64,000 bases of DNA from DAOMNN01 sp035443825 (GTDB lineage Bacteria > Pseudomonadota > Gammaproteobacteria > Burkholderiales > Rhodocyclaceae). The translations under genes were made by a program, and so were the position numbers. Below, one piece after another: positions 44,054 to 52,872 of the stretch. Where the stretch lies: positions 1 to 64,000 of the forward strand of contig DAOMNN010000010.1 in NCBI GenBank assembly GCA_035443825.1, read 5' to 3'. Position 1 is the stretch's first letter, and each line of letters starts with the position of its first letter. Below the pieces are notes generated by a model. That model was given only the letters and a program-made list of their open reading frames with translations. It was not told where the DNA came from and did no database searches.

Positions 44054-45364
44054 TCACTTGCGCAGACGCATCTCCGCCGAACGTGCGTGAGCCTGCAATC
44101 CTTCGCCGTGAGCGAGGATCGAGGCGACCCTCCCGAGCGATTGCGCACCAGCCTCCGATATTTCGATGATGCTGGTGCGTTTCTGGAAATCGTACACCCC
44201 GAGCGGCGACGAGAAGCGCGCACTGCGCATCGTGGGCAGGACGTGATTGGGGCCGGCACAGTAGTCGCCCAGCGCCTCGACCGACCAGTGGCCAACGAAG
44301 ATCGCACCGGCGTGGCGGATGTGATCGATCCACTGACGGGCATCGTCGAGCGCCAGCTCGAGGTGCTCTGGCGCGATGCGGTTCGCGAGGGCACACGCCT
44401 GCGCGATGCTTTCCACATGGATCAGTGCGCCCCGATTGGCCAGCGATGCCGCAATGGTTTCGCGCCTTGGCATCGTCGGAAGCAGTCTGTCGATGCTTGC
44501 CGCCACGGCGTCGATGAAGTCGCGATCCGTACACAGCAGGATCGACTGCGCAAGTTCGTCGTGCTCGGCCTGGGCGAAAAGGTCCATCGCGACCCAGTCC
44601 GGATCTCCACTCCCGTCGGAGATGATCAGGACCTCGGAAGGCCCCGCGACCATGTCGATCCCCACTGTACCGAACACGCGCCGCTTGGCTTCGGCAACAT
44701 AGGCGTTACCCGGACCGACGATCTTGTCCACCTGCGGCAGGGTCTGCGTCCCATAGGCCAGTGCCGCTACGGCCTGAGCACCACCGATGGTGAATACCCG
44801 GTCGACTCCGGTGATCGCCGCCGCCGCCAGTACCAACGGATTCTTCTCGCCGCGCGGCGTGGGCACGACCATGATCAGTTCGCCCACGCCGGCGACCTTG
44901 GCGGGGATTGCATTCATCAGCACCGAGCTGGGGTACGCCGCGCGGCCACCCGGCACATACAGGCCGACGCGATCGAGCGGCGTCACCTTCTGACCGAGTC
45001 GCGTGCCGTCACTCTCGGTGTAGTCCCACGAGGATGACAGCTGGCGCTCGTGATAGAGGCGTACCCGATCCGCCGCGATCCGCAGCGCCTCCCGGCGCTC
45101 GATCGAGAGACTGTCGAGGGCGGCGGTCAGCTCCGTTCTGGACAGTTCCAGCTCTGCCATCGAACCGGCATCCACGTGATCGAAGCGACGCGTGTACTCG
45201 AGTACCGCGGCATCACCCATGGCGCGCACCGCATGCAGGATTTCGGTGACGGCCTGACCGATACGCTCATCGGCGCCCCCCTCGAAGGCGAGCAGCGCGT
45301 CCAGCGTCGTCAGAAACTCCGGCTCACGGACATCAAGTCGGCGGATCGTTTCGATTCCGTTCAT
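44054..45364 (-). CDS. hisD: histidinol dehydrogenase
   Basis: A 436-residue zinc enzyme for the last two steps of histidine synthesis. Marks are VGLYVPGGRAAYPSSVLM near residue 125, VDKIVGPGNAYVAEAKR near residue 205, the metal ligands in FAQAEHDE near residue 262, and EHLEL with GHWSVEALGDYCAGPNHVLPT later. ATGA overlap with hisG; convergent with hisC. Confidence 0.97.
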   Translation of the reverse strand: MNGIETIRRLDVREPEFLTTLDALLAFEGGADERIGQAVTEILHAVRAMGDAAVLEYTRRFDHVDAGSMAELELSRTELTAALDSLSIERREALRIAADRVRLYHERQLSSSWDYTESDGTRLGQKVTPLDRVGLYVPGGRAAYPSSVLMNAIPAKVAGVGELIMVVPTPRGEKNPLVLAAAAITGVDRVFTIGGAQAVAALAYGTQTLPQVDKIVGPGNAYVAEAKRRVFGTVGIDMVAGPSEVLIISDGSGDPDWVAMDLFAQAEHDELAQSILLCTDRDFIDAVAASIDRLLPTMPRRETIAASLANRGALIHVESIAQACALANRIAPEHLELALDDARQWIDHIRHAGAIFVGHWSVEALGDYCAGPNHVLPTMRSARFSSPLGVYDFQKRTSIIEISEAGAQSLGRVASILAHGEGLQAHARSAEMRLRK

Positions 45365-46002
45365 GTCACGGCCCCGGCGAACGCCTCGAGCACCGGCTGC
45401 ACCAGCTCGCGCTTGAGCTTGAGCGAAGCCTGATTCACTATCAGACGGGAACTGATCGACATGATCTGTTCCACTTCCACCAGATTGTTCGCACGCAGGG
45501 TGCCGCCGCTGGACACGAGATCGACGATCGCATCGGCCAATCCGACCAGCGGTGCGAGCTCCATCGACCCGTAGAGCTTGATCAGATCGACGTGCACGCC
45601 CTTCTCGGCAAAGTGCGCCTTGGCGCTGTTGATGTACTTGGTCGCGACACGTATCCGCCCGCCGGGTCGCGACACCGCGGCGTAGTCGAAGCCCTCGCGC
45701 GTCGCCACGCAAAGCCTGCACCGCGCGATGCCGAGATCGAGTGGTTGATAGAGGCCGTATCCGCCATGCTCGAGCAGGACATCCTTGCCGGCGATACCCA
45801 GGTCGGCGGCACCATATTGAACGTAGGTCGGCGTATCGCTTGCACGCACGATCACCAGACGCACATCGGGGCGGTTGGTACCGATGATCAGCTTGCGCGA
45901 GGTTTCCGGGTCATCGGTCGGCACGATCCCCGCTGCCGCAAGGAGCGGCAGGGTTTCCTCGAAGATTCGGCCCTTGGAAAGGGCAAGGGTGATGCTGGAC
46001 AC
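45361..46002 (-). CDS. hisG: ATP phosphoribosyltransferase, short form
   Basis: A 213-residue HisG of the short type, which lacks the C-terminal regulatory domain and works with HisZ. It opens ITLALSKGRIFEETLPLL and has LIKLYGSMELAPLVGLADAIVDLVSSG-type PRPP loop near residue 150. hisZ is not in the window. First gene of the minus-strand hisGD pair; the usual upstream neighbour murA is separated by rnk. Confidence 0.96.
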   Translation of the reverse strand: MSSITLALSKGRIFEETLPLLAAAGIVPTDDPETSRKLIIGTNRPDVRLVIVRASDTPTYVQYGAADLGIAGKDVLLEHGGYGLYQPLDLGIARCRLCVATREGFDYAAVSRPGGRIRVATKYINSAKAHFAEKGVHVDLIKLYGSMELAPLVGLADAIVDLVSSGGTLRANNLVEVEQIMSISSRLIVNQASLKLKRELVQPVLEAFAGAVT

Positions 46003-46036
46003 GAAAGCATTGCCTTGAAGAATTCGGACGGGCCCA

Positions 46037-46042
46037 ATTGTA
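46037..46042 (-). promoter_or_regulatory. candidate -10 element of hisGD
   Basis: TACAAT on the minus strand, 35 bases before the hisG start. No clear -35. With rnk inserted upstream, hisGD must have a promoter in this 141-base space. Confidence 0.35.
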
Positions 46043-46075
46043 ACCCGGCCGGCGCCATGTTAGGCTTCATGCTCT

Positions 46076-46107
46076 GGCTGAGCCGCCCACGGCGGACTCA
46101 GCCTTTT
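46076..46107 (+). terminator. terminator-like hairpin in the rnk leader
   Basis: GGCTGAG-CCGCC, CAC, GGCGG-A-CTCAGCC followed by TTTTCT: twelve pairs with one bulge and a short T-run, read on the plus strand 37 bases before rnk. With no plus-strand gene just upstream, it may act as an attenuator for rnk. Confidence 0.55.
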
Positions 46108-46143
46108 CTATTGCTCCCGTCGTTTTTTCCGGAAAGACAAGTC

Positions 46144-46551
46144 ATGAAGCCCGAGATCATCATTTCATCCCAGGACATGGAACGCCTCGAGGGGCTGCTG
46201 CATGCCCCTGCGGCACGTAATCGCAGCGATCTGGACGGCCTGCGCGCCGAACTCGAACGCGCTCAGGTTCGCGAACCCGAGGATATGCCGCCAGACGTGA
46301 TCACGATGAACAGCCGTGCGCGCATCCGGGAAATGCCCGGCGGCAAGGAGCGCGAACTGACCCTCGTCTACCCTGGAGACACCCGTACAGAGGGTGACCG
46401 GGTATCGATCTTCACCCCTGCCGGGAGCGCCCTGCTGGGAATGGCGGTCGGTCAGTCGATCGACTGGCCGACCGTCGACGGTCATGTCGTGCATCTGGTC
46501 GTGCTCGAAGTCACGCATCAGCCCGAGGCAAGAGGCGATTTCGACAGCTGA
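46144..46551 (+). CDS. rnk: nucleoside diphosphate kinase regulator Rnk
   Basis: A 135-residue GreA/GreB-related protein. The N-terminal coiled stub (IIISSQDMERLEGLL) is short, and the C-terminal FKBP-like half shows VTMNSRARIREMPGGKERELTLVYPGD-type pattern and SPAGSALLG-like TPAGSALLGMAVG. Rnk binds RNA polymerase without the Gre cleavage tip. It lies opposite to its neighbours murA and hisG. Confidence 0.88.
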   Translation: MKPEIIISSQDMERLEGLLHAPAARNRSDLDGLRAELERAQVREPEDMPPDVITMNSRARIREMPGGKERELTLVYPGDTRTEGDRVSIFTPAGSALLGMAVGQSIDWPTVDGHVVHLVVLEVTHQPEARGDFDS

Positions 46552-46599
46552 CGCGCACCGACGCGAAGGGGGGTCGGTACGCAAACCTTCCGGGACAGC

Positions 46600-47850
46600 C
46601 TATTTGACGCGCCGCACCCGCGCTCCGAGCGCCGCGAGCTTTTCCTCGAGACGCTCGTAGCCGCGATCAAGATGATAGATGCGCTCGATGAGCGTCTCGC
46701 CTTCCGCCACCAACCCGGCAATCACGAGACTGGCCGACGCACGCAGATCGGTCGCCATCACGGTCGCACCCTGAAGCCCCTCCACACCTCTTACCACAGC
46801 GGTATTGCCGTCGATGCTGATATCGGCACCGAGGCGCTGGAGCTCCACGGCATGCATGAAACGGTTCTCGAAGATGGTTTCGCGGATGACCGCCGTTCCG
46901 GTGGCGATCGCGTTGATCGCCATGAACTGAGCCTGCATGTCGGTGGGGAACGCCGGATAAGGTGCCGTGCGCACGTTGACCGCCTGTAGCCGCTGAGGCG
47001 CTTTCAATTGGATCGAATCGCGATCGATCTCAACGTCGCAGCCCGCATCCATCAGCTTGTCGATGACGGCGTCCAGACACGCCGACGAGGTGCCGGTCAG
47101 TCGGCCTTCACCGCCGCTCGCAGCGATCGCGCAGAGGTAGGTGCCGGTCTCGATGCGGTCGGGCATGATACGGTGGGTCGTGCCATGCAGCCGCTCGACG
47201 CCACGCACGCGAATCACGTCCGTGCCGGCCCCGGAGATGTTCGCTCCCATCGCCACGAGGCAGCGGGCCAGATCGACGACTTCCGGTTCCCTCGCCGCGT
47301 TCTCTATGACCGTCTCACCGTCCGCGAGACAAGCCGCCATCATGAGGTTTTCGGTTCCAGTAACGGTGACCATGTCGGTGAACAGACGCGCGCCCTTGAG
47401 ACGCCTGGCGACTGCATGCACATAACCATGCTCCACCGCGACCTCGGCGCCCATCGCCTGCAGGCCCTTGATGTGCTGGTCGACCGGTCGCGCGCCGATG
47501 GCGCAACCACCGGGGAGCGATACCCGTGCTTCGCCACAACGCGCCAGGAGCGGCCCGAGAACGAGTATCGACGCCCGCATGGTCTTGACCATCTCGTAGG
47601 GCGCCACCGGGTTGTCGAGTCCCGACGAATCCAGGGTGACGGAGTCCCCGTCGCGATCGATCTTCACACCCATCTGCCCGATCAGGTGCAACAACGTACC
47701 GATATCGTTCAGGCGTGGCACATTGGTAAACGTGACCGGCTCTCGGGTCAGCAGTGCGGCGCACAGGATCGGCAGCGCAGCGTTCTTGGCACCGGAGATG
47801 GCGACTTCGCCACCTAGCCGCGAGCCACCTTCGATGATGAGTCTGTCCAT
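46600..47850 (-). CDS. murA: UDP-N-acetylglucosamine 1-carboxyvinyltransferase
   Basis: A 416-residue enzyme for the first committed step of peptidoglycan synthesis. It begins with GGSRLGGEVAISGAKNAALP, carries the catalytic cysteine C116 in LPGGCAIGARPVD (the fosfomycin target, here present and so expected to be sensitive), and the YPAFPTDMQAQFM segment. It follows ibaG by 10 bases. Confidence 0.97.
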   Translation of the reverse strand: MDRLIIEGGSRLGGEVAISGAKNAALPILCAALLTREPVTFTNVPRLNDIGTLLHLIGQMGVKIDRDGDSVTLDSSGLDNPVAPYEMVKTMRASILVLGPLLARCGEARVSLPGGCAIGARPVDQHIKGLQAMGAEVAVEHGYVHAVARRLKGARLFTDMVTVTGTENLMMAACLADGETVIENAAREPEVVDLARCLVAMGANISGAGTDVIRVRGVERLHGTTHRIMPDRIETGTYLCAIAASGGEGRLTGTSSACLDAVIDKLMDAGCDVEIDRDSIQLKAPQRLQAVNVRTAPYPAFPTDMQAQFMAINAIATGTAVIRETIFENRFMHAVELQRLGADISIDGNTAVVRGVEGLQGATVMATDLRASASLVIAGLVAEGETLIERIYHLDRGYERLEEKLAALGARVRRVK

Positions 47851-47860
47851 CTGCTCTTTC

Positions 47861-48118
47861 TCAGTAGCCGAGATCCCTGGAGACTTCGGCCCACCTCGCA
47901 GGCGTGTAGGTCTTCAGCTGCAAGGCGTGGATCTCGTTGCCCATCAGCTTTCCCAGCGTTTCCTTGACCGCACGATGCTGGTTCAGGGTCGACATGCCGT
48001 CGAACCGGGTACTGACCACTATAGCCGCGAAGTGAACACCGTCGTCACCAACGACATCAATGAATTCGCAGGGCAGGCCCGCACCGATGAGTCGCTTTAT
48101 TTCTGCTGCGTCAAACAT
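47861..48118 (-). CDS. ibaG: BolA-family protein (IbaG/YrbA type)
   Basis: An 85-residue BolA-like protein with the core H-x-A-x-V-V-S-T-x-F pattern, the invariant histidine in TLNQHRAVKETLG, and the C-terminal HALQLKTYTPARW. Thought to work with monothiol glutaredoxins in Fe-S or acid-stress handling. Standard place between the ABC exporter and murA. Confidence 0.92.
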   Translation of the reverse strand: MFDAAEIKRLIGAGLPCEFIDVVGDDGVHFAAIVVSTRFDGMSTLNQHRAVKETLGKLMGNEIHALQLKTYTPARWAEVSRDLGY

Positions 48119-48128
48119 TCAGGAAACC

Positions 48129-48920
48129 TCAGTTGCGTAATTTGTAGCCCCGCGCAAGCATTGTGAGGGTCAGGCTTGCGAGCAGGACAAGACATCCGCT
48201 CACCACGCCGAGGCTCAACCACGGCGACACGTCGGATTGTCCGAAGAAGCCGTAGCGAAAGCCGTCGATCATGAAGAAGAACGGGTTGGCATGCGAGACA
48301 TCCTGCCAGAGTTGCGGCAGGGAATGAATCGAATAGAAAACCCCCGAGAGCATCGTAAGCGGCATCACGAGGAAGTTCTGGAACGCGGAAAGCTGATCGA
48401 ACTTGTCCGCCCAGATACCCGCGATCACACCCAGCGACCCAAGTATAGCGCCCCCGAACACGGCGAACACCACCACCCACAGCGGATGCTCGACCGGCAC
48501 GGCCACGAAGGGGATCGCGACGAGCCAAACGCCCGCGCCCACGAACAGACCCCGCAGCACGGATGCCGTCACGTATGCGGCATAGAACTCGCGATAGGAG
48601 ATCGGCGGCAAGAGCACGAAGATGATGTTCCCGGTGATCTTGCTCTGGATCAGCGAGGAGGAACTGTTCGCGAACGCATTCTGCAGCAGCGACATCATGA
48701 CCAGACCCGGCACCAGGAAGGTGGTGTAGCCGATATCGCCATATACCGTTACGTGCCGGTCAAGCACGTGCGAGAAGATCAGAAGGAACAGGACCGCCGT
48801 CAGCACCGGTGCGAGCACGGTCTGCAATGCAACCTTCCAGAAGCGGAGCACCTCCTTGTACAGGAGTGTCCTGAAGCCGATCCACGACGACCCGGTCATC
48901 GGGGCGCTCGGCTCAAGCAC
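48129..48920 (-). CDS. ABC-2 type exporter permease
   Basis: A 263-residue membrane protein with six predicted helices and the ABC-2 signature region around NFLVMPLTMLSGVFYSI near residue 185. It works with the ATPase encoded just upstream. Start: GTG at 48920 behind GAGGTG overlaps the ATPase end; an ATG at 48899 is possible but lacks a ribosome site. Substrate unknown; the pair is usually placed between mla and ibaG-murA. Confidence 0.9.
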   Translation of the reverse strand: MLEPSAPMTGSSWIGFRTLLYKEVLRFWKVALQTVLAPVLTAVLFLLIFSHVLDRHVTVYGDIGYTTFLVPGLVMMSLLQNAFANSSSSLIQSKITGNIIFVLLPPISYREFYAAYVTASVLRGLFVGAGVWLVAIPFVAVPVEHPLWVVVFAVFGGAILGSLGVIAGIWADKFDQLSAFQNFLVMPLTMLSGVFYSIHSLPQLWQDVSHANPFFFMIDGFRYGFFGQSDVSPWLSLGVVSGCLVLLASLTLTMLARGYKLRN

Positions 48921-49809
48921 GATTCATCACCTCGACGAACACCCGCTCGAGATCGGCTTCACCGAGCTGAACCTCCTCGATTCCAGCCCCGGCCTCGCGC
49001 AGACGGGCAAGCAATCGTTCCAGATCCTCGCATGCGTCGAAACCGAATGCGATCCAGTCATCGCGCTCGCTCACCCCGCCCAGCGCGACCCCGAATTCGG
49101 GCCGCTGCAGCCGTACCCGCAAACTGTGCGTGGCGAACTGCCGCAAAAGCGCGCGGGTACTGTCGAGTGCGACGATCCTGCCGGATTTCAGCATCGCGAT
49201 GCGCCCGCACATCGCCTCCGCCTCTTCCAGGTAATGCGTCGTGAGCACGATCGTGTGACCGTCCTGATTCAGCTTTCGGATGAACTTCCAGAGTCCCTGG
49301 CGCAATTCGACATCGACACCGGCAGTCGGCTCATCCAGTACGATCACCGGGGGACGATGGACCAGTGCCTGAGCCACCAGCACCCGGCGCTTCATGCCTC
49401 CGGAGAGGGTACGCATGTTCGCGTTCGCTTTCGGCAGCAGGTCCAGGCTGGCCAGGATCTCGTCGATCCAGGCATCGTTGCGCGATATCCCGAAATACCC
49501 GGACTGAATGCGCAACAACTCGCGCACCGAAAAGAAGGGGTCGAACACCAGCTCCTGCGGTACGACGCCCAGCTTCATGCGCGCATTGCGATAGTCGCTC
49601 ACCACGTCGTGCCCCATCACCTCGAGCGTGCCGGACGAAGGTCGGACCAATCCGGACAGTGCGGAGATGAGTGTCGTCTTTCCCGCGCCGTTCGGACCAA
49701 GGAGCCCGAAAAACTCGCCCTGCTCGACCACGAGACTTACGCCGGCCAGTGCCTCCAGCACACCATAGCGCTTGGTCAGCGATTCGATGCGGATCGCGGG
49801 GGTATTCAT
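48913..49809 (-). CDS. ABC transporter ATP-binding protein
   Basis: A 298-residue ATPase with Walker A LLGPNGAGKTT near residue 36, Q-loop VVPQE, signature LSGGMKRRV near residue 136, Walker B VIVLDEPTAGVD and the H-loop TTHYLEEAE. It resembles exporters of the NodI/YadG group. Pairs with the ABC-2 permease downstream. Confidence 0.93.
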   Translation of the reverse strand: MNTPAIRIESLTKRYGVLEALAGVSLVVEQGEFFGLLGPNGAGKTTLISALSGLVRPSSGTLEVMGHDVVSDYRNARMKLGVVPQELVFDPFFSVRELLRIQSGYFGISRNDAWIDEILASLDLLPKANANMRTLSGGMKRRVLVAQALVHRPPVIVLDEPTAGVDVELRQGLWKFIRKLNQDGHTIVLTTHYLEEAEAMCGRIAMLKSGRIVALDSTRALLRQFATHSLRVRLQRPEFGVALGGVSERDDWIAFGFDACEDLERLLARLREAGAGIEEVQLGEADLERVFVEVMNRA

Positions 49810-49823
49810 TCAGGTTCGAAAGC

Positions 49824-50108
49824 TCAAGCTTCTGGAGGCAACAGCGCATCGACACCATAGAGCGACGCAAGGCTGCGCAGTCCATCAGGAAGCGCCCTTA
49901 CGGACAGGGAATGGCCCGAGACGGCAGCGGCTCGCAGCCAGTCGAAGATGAGCGCGACGGCGGCCGAGTCCGCTTCGGTGACCGCAGAAAAATCCGCGAC
50001 CAGATCGCCGGCCGCCAGTCTCGTGCGCCCCTCATGCAGATGGTCGCCCACCGTTTGCATGGTGAGCGGGCCTTCGAGCCGCAGCAACTCGACCGAATGT
50101 TCCGACAT
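49824..50108 (-). CDS. mlaB: MlaB STAS-domain protein
   Basis: A 94-residue STAS protein: EGPLTMQTV near residue 12, DFSAVTEADSAAVALIFDWLRAA with the conserved serine near residue 48. It stabilises the MlaFE complex. The ATG shares a base with the mlaC stop (TGATG), which fixes the start. Confidence 0.88.
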   Translation of the reverse strand: MSEHSVELLRLEGPLTMQTVGDHLHEGRTRLAAGDLVADFSAVTEADSAAVALIFDWLRAAAVSGHSLSVRALPDGLRSLASLYGVDALLPPEA

Positions 50109-50740
50109 CAGGACTGCCCGGGTGTCCGTGTGAACTCGCGTCCCTTGGTCTCGAGCGAATTGATCAGGCCGTCGATCCCTCCGACGCGTATTTCCTGCGA
50201 GAAGGTCCCCCGATAGTTGGTTACCAGACTGACGCCCGCCACCACGATGTCGAAGATCTTCCACCCCTCTGCACTTTGTTCGAGGACGTAATCCACCGTC
50301 ACGGGCTGAGCCCCCGACTGACGAATCTCGGTCTGAACCCTCACGGTCTTGTCAGACGGACTCATGCGCAATGGACGCACGCCGATCGTCTGGTCACGAT
50401 ACTGCGTCAGCGCGTTCGAATAGGTGCGCACCAGCATCCCATAGAAGGCGTCCATCAGGCGCTGCTGCTGTTCGGGCGAAGCGTCGCGCCAATCACGCCC
50501 GACCGCGAGCATCGTCATCCGCCGGAAGTTGAAGTGCGGCAGGACCAGATCCTCGACCAGTTCCACGACATTGCTGACGTCGCCGTTGCGAAGCTTCTCG
50601 TCGTTACGAAGGACCTCCAATACATCGTCGGAGAGCTTGCGGATCAGTTCGTCCGGCGTTGGCCCGCTCGCCGAGGCGCCAACAGGCAGAAACGCGAAAA
50701 CTGCTATGCACAGAGCAAGAAAAACGGATCTCATATTCAT
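50108..50740 (-). CDS. mlaC: periplasmic phospholipid-binding protein MlaC
   Basis: A 210-residue protein with a signal peptide ending near ASASG (residue 26). The MlaC/Ttg2D body shows LPHFNFRRMTMLAVGRDWRDASPEQQ and GWKIFDIVVAGVSLVTNYR. It carries phospholipids between MlaA and MlaD. Start at the ATG coupled as TGATG to mlaA; a GTG one codon earlier is possible. Confidence 0.94.
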   Translation of the reverse strand: MNMRSVFLALCIAVFAFLPVGASASGPTPDELIRKLSDDVLEVLRNDEKLRNGDVSNVVELVEDLVLPHFNFRRMTMLAVGRDWRDASPEQQQRLMDAFYGMLVRTYSNALTQYRDQTIGVRPLRMSPSDKTVRVQTEIRQSGAQPVTVDYVLEQSAEGWKIFDIVVAGVSLVTNYRGTFSQEIRVGGIDGLINSLETKGREFTRTPGQS

Positions 50741-51591
50741 CACCTGATCACGAACATGCTCGAATCGGCATCGGTATCGACCATGCTCACCAGTTCAAGA
50801 CGCTCGACCGCGGAACGCGCCACGATATCCGATTCCGTTTCATAGGGAACCAGAGACGCCTCCTCTTCAAGATCGAAATCCTCGTACTCTATCGGCATGT
50901 TGCCGTCATGTACCCTGTAGCGGCGCTGTTGCAGATGGAAGTCGCGCGTGAAAGCGTACCGATCCAGCATACCCTCGTCGAGCGTCTTCTCCAGCCCCAG
51001 CAGACGGGCCCGTTTATGCGCGAGGCGCAAGACGGTCAGCGAATTGCGGGTCGGCACATGCTCGAGCCCCCACACCGGATCACCCCGGGCATCCACCGGA
51101 AGCACCAGGGCATCGCGCACGGTGCTTGGGCCAAAGAACGGCACCACGAAATACGGCCCTTCGCCCACGCCCCAGACCGCCAGCGTCTGGCCGAAGTCCT
51201 CGTCATTCTTCTGCATGCCCAGCTCCGATGCCACGTCAATCAGTCCGAACAGGCCGAACGTCGAATTGACCACGAAACGCATCCAGTCCGACAGGCCGTC
51301 CACAACCTTGCCCTGAAGCATGTTGTTGAGACCGATCCAGACGTCGCCGAGATTGCCGAAAAAGTTGCCCACGCCCGTCTGCACGAGGTCGGGCGTGACC
51401 GTGTCGTAAGCGGTGGCAATCGGCTTGACGATCGCCCGGTCGACCTTGTCGTTGAAGCTGAACATCGCCCGGTTGTATCGTTCGAGCGGGTCATCGGGGT
51501 TGCTCGGTCGAGTCGCACATCCACTCACCACCAGAACGGCGCAGGCGATCAGCACCGCGAACACCCTTGAACGAAATTCTAATGCTCTCAT
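50740..51591 (-). CDS. mlaA: outer-membrane lipoprotein MlaA (VacJ)
   Basis: A 283-residue lipoprotein: signal peptide with cysteine 25 in VVSGCATRPSNPDDPLERYNR, the hallmark NPDDPLE segment following. The body has NNMLQGK, NSTFGLFGLIDVASE and GPYFVVPFFGPSTVRDA. It removes misplaced phospholipids from the outer leaflet. The ATG at 51591 follows AAGAGAG. The C-terminal 60 residues are acidic. Confidence 0.95.
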   Translation of the reverse strand: MRALEFRSRVFAVLIACAVLVVSGCATRPSNPDDPLERYNRAMFSFNDKVDRAIVKPIATAYDTVTPDLVQTGVGNFFGNLGDVWIGLNNMLQGKVVDGLSDWMRFVVNSTFGLFGLIDVASELGMQKNDEDFGQTLAVWGVGEGPYFVVPFFGPSTVRDALVLPVDARGDPVWGLEHVPTRNSLTVLRLAHKRARLLGLEKTLDEGMLDRYAFTRDFHLQQRRYRVHDGNMPIEYEDFDLEEEASLVPYETESDIVARSAVERLELVSMVDTDADSSMFVIR

Positions 51592-51616
51592 GTTGGCTCT
51601 CTTCTTGTTTTGCATG

Positions 51617-52081
51617 TCATTCGGCAGGTGTGGCTGCCCGGTCGAACATGAACTGCCCGATCAGTTTCTCCAGAACGACCGCAGACTGCGTAATCTGCAG
51701 CGAATCGCCGGACTCCAGCATTTCGATGTCCCCGCCCGGATCGAGCCCGACGTACTGTTCGCCGAGCAGACCCGAAGTGAGGATCGAGGCGATGGTGTCG
51801 CGCGGGAACTCGAAACCCCTTCCGATCGTAAACACCACCTCGGCCCTGTAGCTTTGGGTGTCGAACGAAATGCTGTCCACACGGCCGACCACCACGCCGG
51901 CGCTCTTCACCGGAGCCCGGACCTTCAGACCGCCGATGTTATCGAACTGCGCCTTGACGACATAGGTGTCGGTGAAATTCGTGCCGGCCAGATTGCCCAC
52001 CCTGAAGGACAGGAAAAGCAGCGCGGCCATCCCGATGACGACGAAAAATCCCACCCACAGATCGAGCGTAGTGCGGCTCAT
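51617..52081 (-). CDS. mlaD: MlaD MCE-domain protein
   Basis: A 154-residue protein with one N-terminal helix (WVGFFVVIGMAALLFLSF) and one MCE domain (VKAQFDNIGGLKVRAPVKSAG, then SILTSGLLGEQYVGLDPGG). Forms the hexameric periplasmic ring on MlaFE. ATGA overlap with mlaE. Confidence 0.96.
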   Translation of the reverse strand: MSRTTLDLWVGFFVVIGMAALLFLSFRVGNLAGTNFTDTYVVKAQFDNIGGLKVRAPVKSAGVVVGRVDSISFDTQSYRAEVVFTIGRGFEFPRDTIASILTSGLLGEQYVGLDPGGDIEMLESGDSLQITQSAVVLEKLIGQFMFDRAATPAE

Positions 52082-52872
52082 GAAGTCCCCCGGAACATGA
52101 ACGATGTAAGAACGAAATCCAGCGCCAGGATGGCAAGCGCAGAACTCACCACGGTGCGCGTAATCGCGCGCGAGACACCCTCCGCGGTGGGGGTGCAATC
52201 ATACCCCTCGAAGACGGCGATCAGCGACACCGCAACCCCGAACACCACGCTCTTGATCACCCCGTTCATTACATCGTAACGAAAATCGACCGCATTCTGC
52301 ATCTGCGACCAGAAGGCCCCTTCATCGACGCCGATGAATACGACGCCGATCAGCCAGCCGCCGAACACGCCCATCGCAGTGAAGATGGCCGCAAGCAGGG
52401 GCATGGAAATCACACCTCCCCAGAATCTCGGGGCGACCACCCGTGCGATCGGATTGACGGCCATCATGTCCATCGCCCTGAGTTGCTCGGTCGCCTTCAT
52501 CAGGCCGATCTCCGCGGTCACGGCCGAGCCCGCCCGACTGGCGAAGAGCAGTCCTGCGACCACCGGGCCGAGTTCCCGCGTCAGCGACAGCGCGACCAGT
52601 ACACCCAGCGCGTCACCGGAGCCGAAACGCTGCAGCGTCTCGTAGCCCTGCAGACCGAGCACCATGCCGACGAACAGGCCGGACACCACGATGATCAGCA
52701 GAGACAGCACACCACCGAAATAGATCTCGCGAATCGTCAGATGCAGTCGGGTAAATGACTGCCCCGAATACAGAAGCATCAGTCCGAAAAAACGCGCGGC
52801 GAACCCCAGTCTCCAGATTCCGTCGGTCACCATTGCGCCGAGTCGGCGCACCACCACCAGCGGCCCGCTCAT
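52078..52872 (-). CDS. mlaE: MlaE phospholipid ABC permease
   Basis: A 264-residue membrane permease with the family stretch LTRELGPVVAGLLFASRAGSAVTAEIGLMK-type near residue 95, MAVNPIARVVAPRFW near residue 138 and five or so helices. ATGA overlaps with mlaF and mlaD. Confidence 0.96.
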   Translation of the reverse strand: MSGPLVVVRRLGAMVTDGIWRLGFAARFFGLMLLYSGQSFTRLHLTIREIYFGGVLSLLIIVVSGLFVGMVLGLQGYETLQRFGSGDALGVLVALSLTRELGPVVAGLLFASRAGSAVTAEIGLMKATEQLRAMDMMAVNPIARVVAPRFWGGVISMPLLAAIFTAMGVFGGWLIGVVFIGVDEGAFWSQMQNAVDFRYDVMNGVIKSVVFGVAVSLIAVFEGYDCTPTAEGVSRAITRTVVSSALAILALDFVLTSFMFRGTS

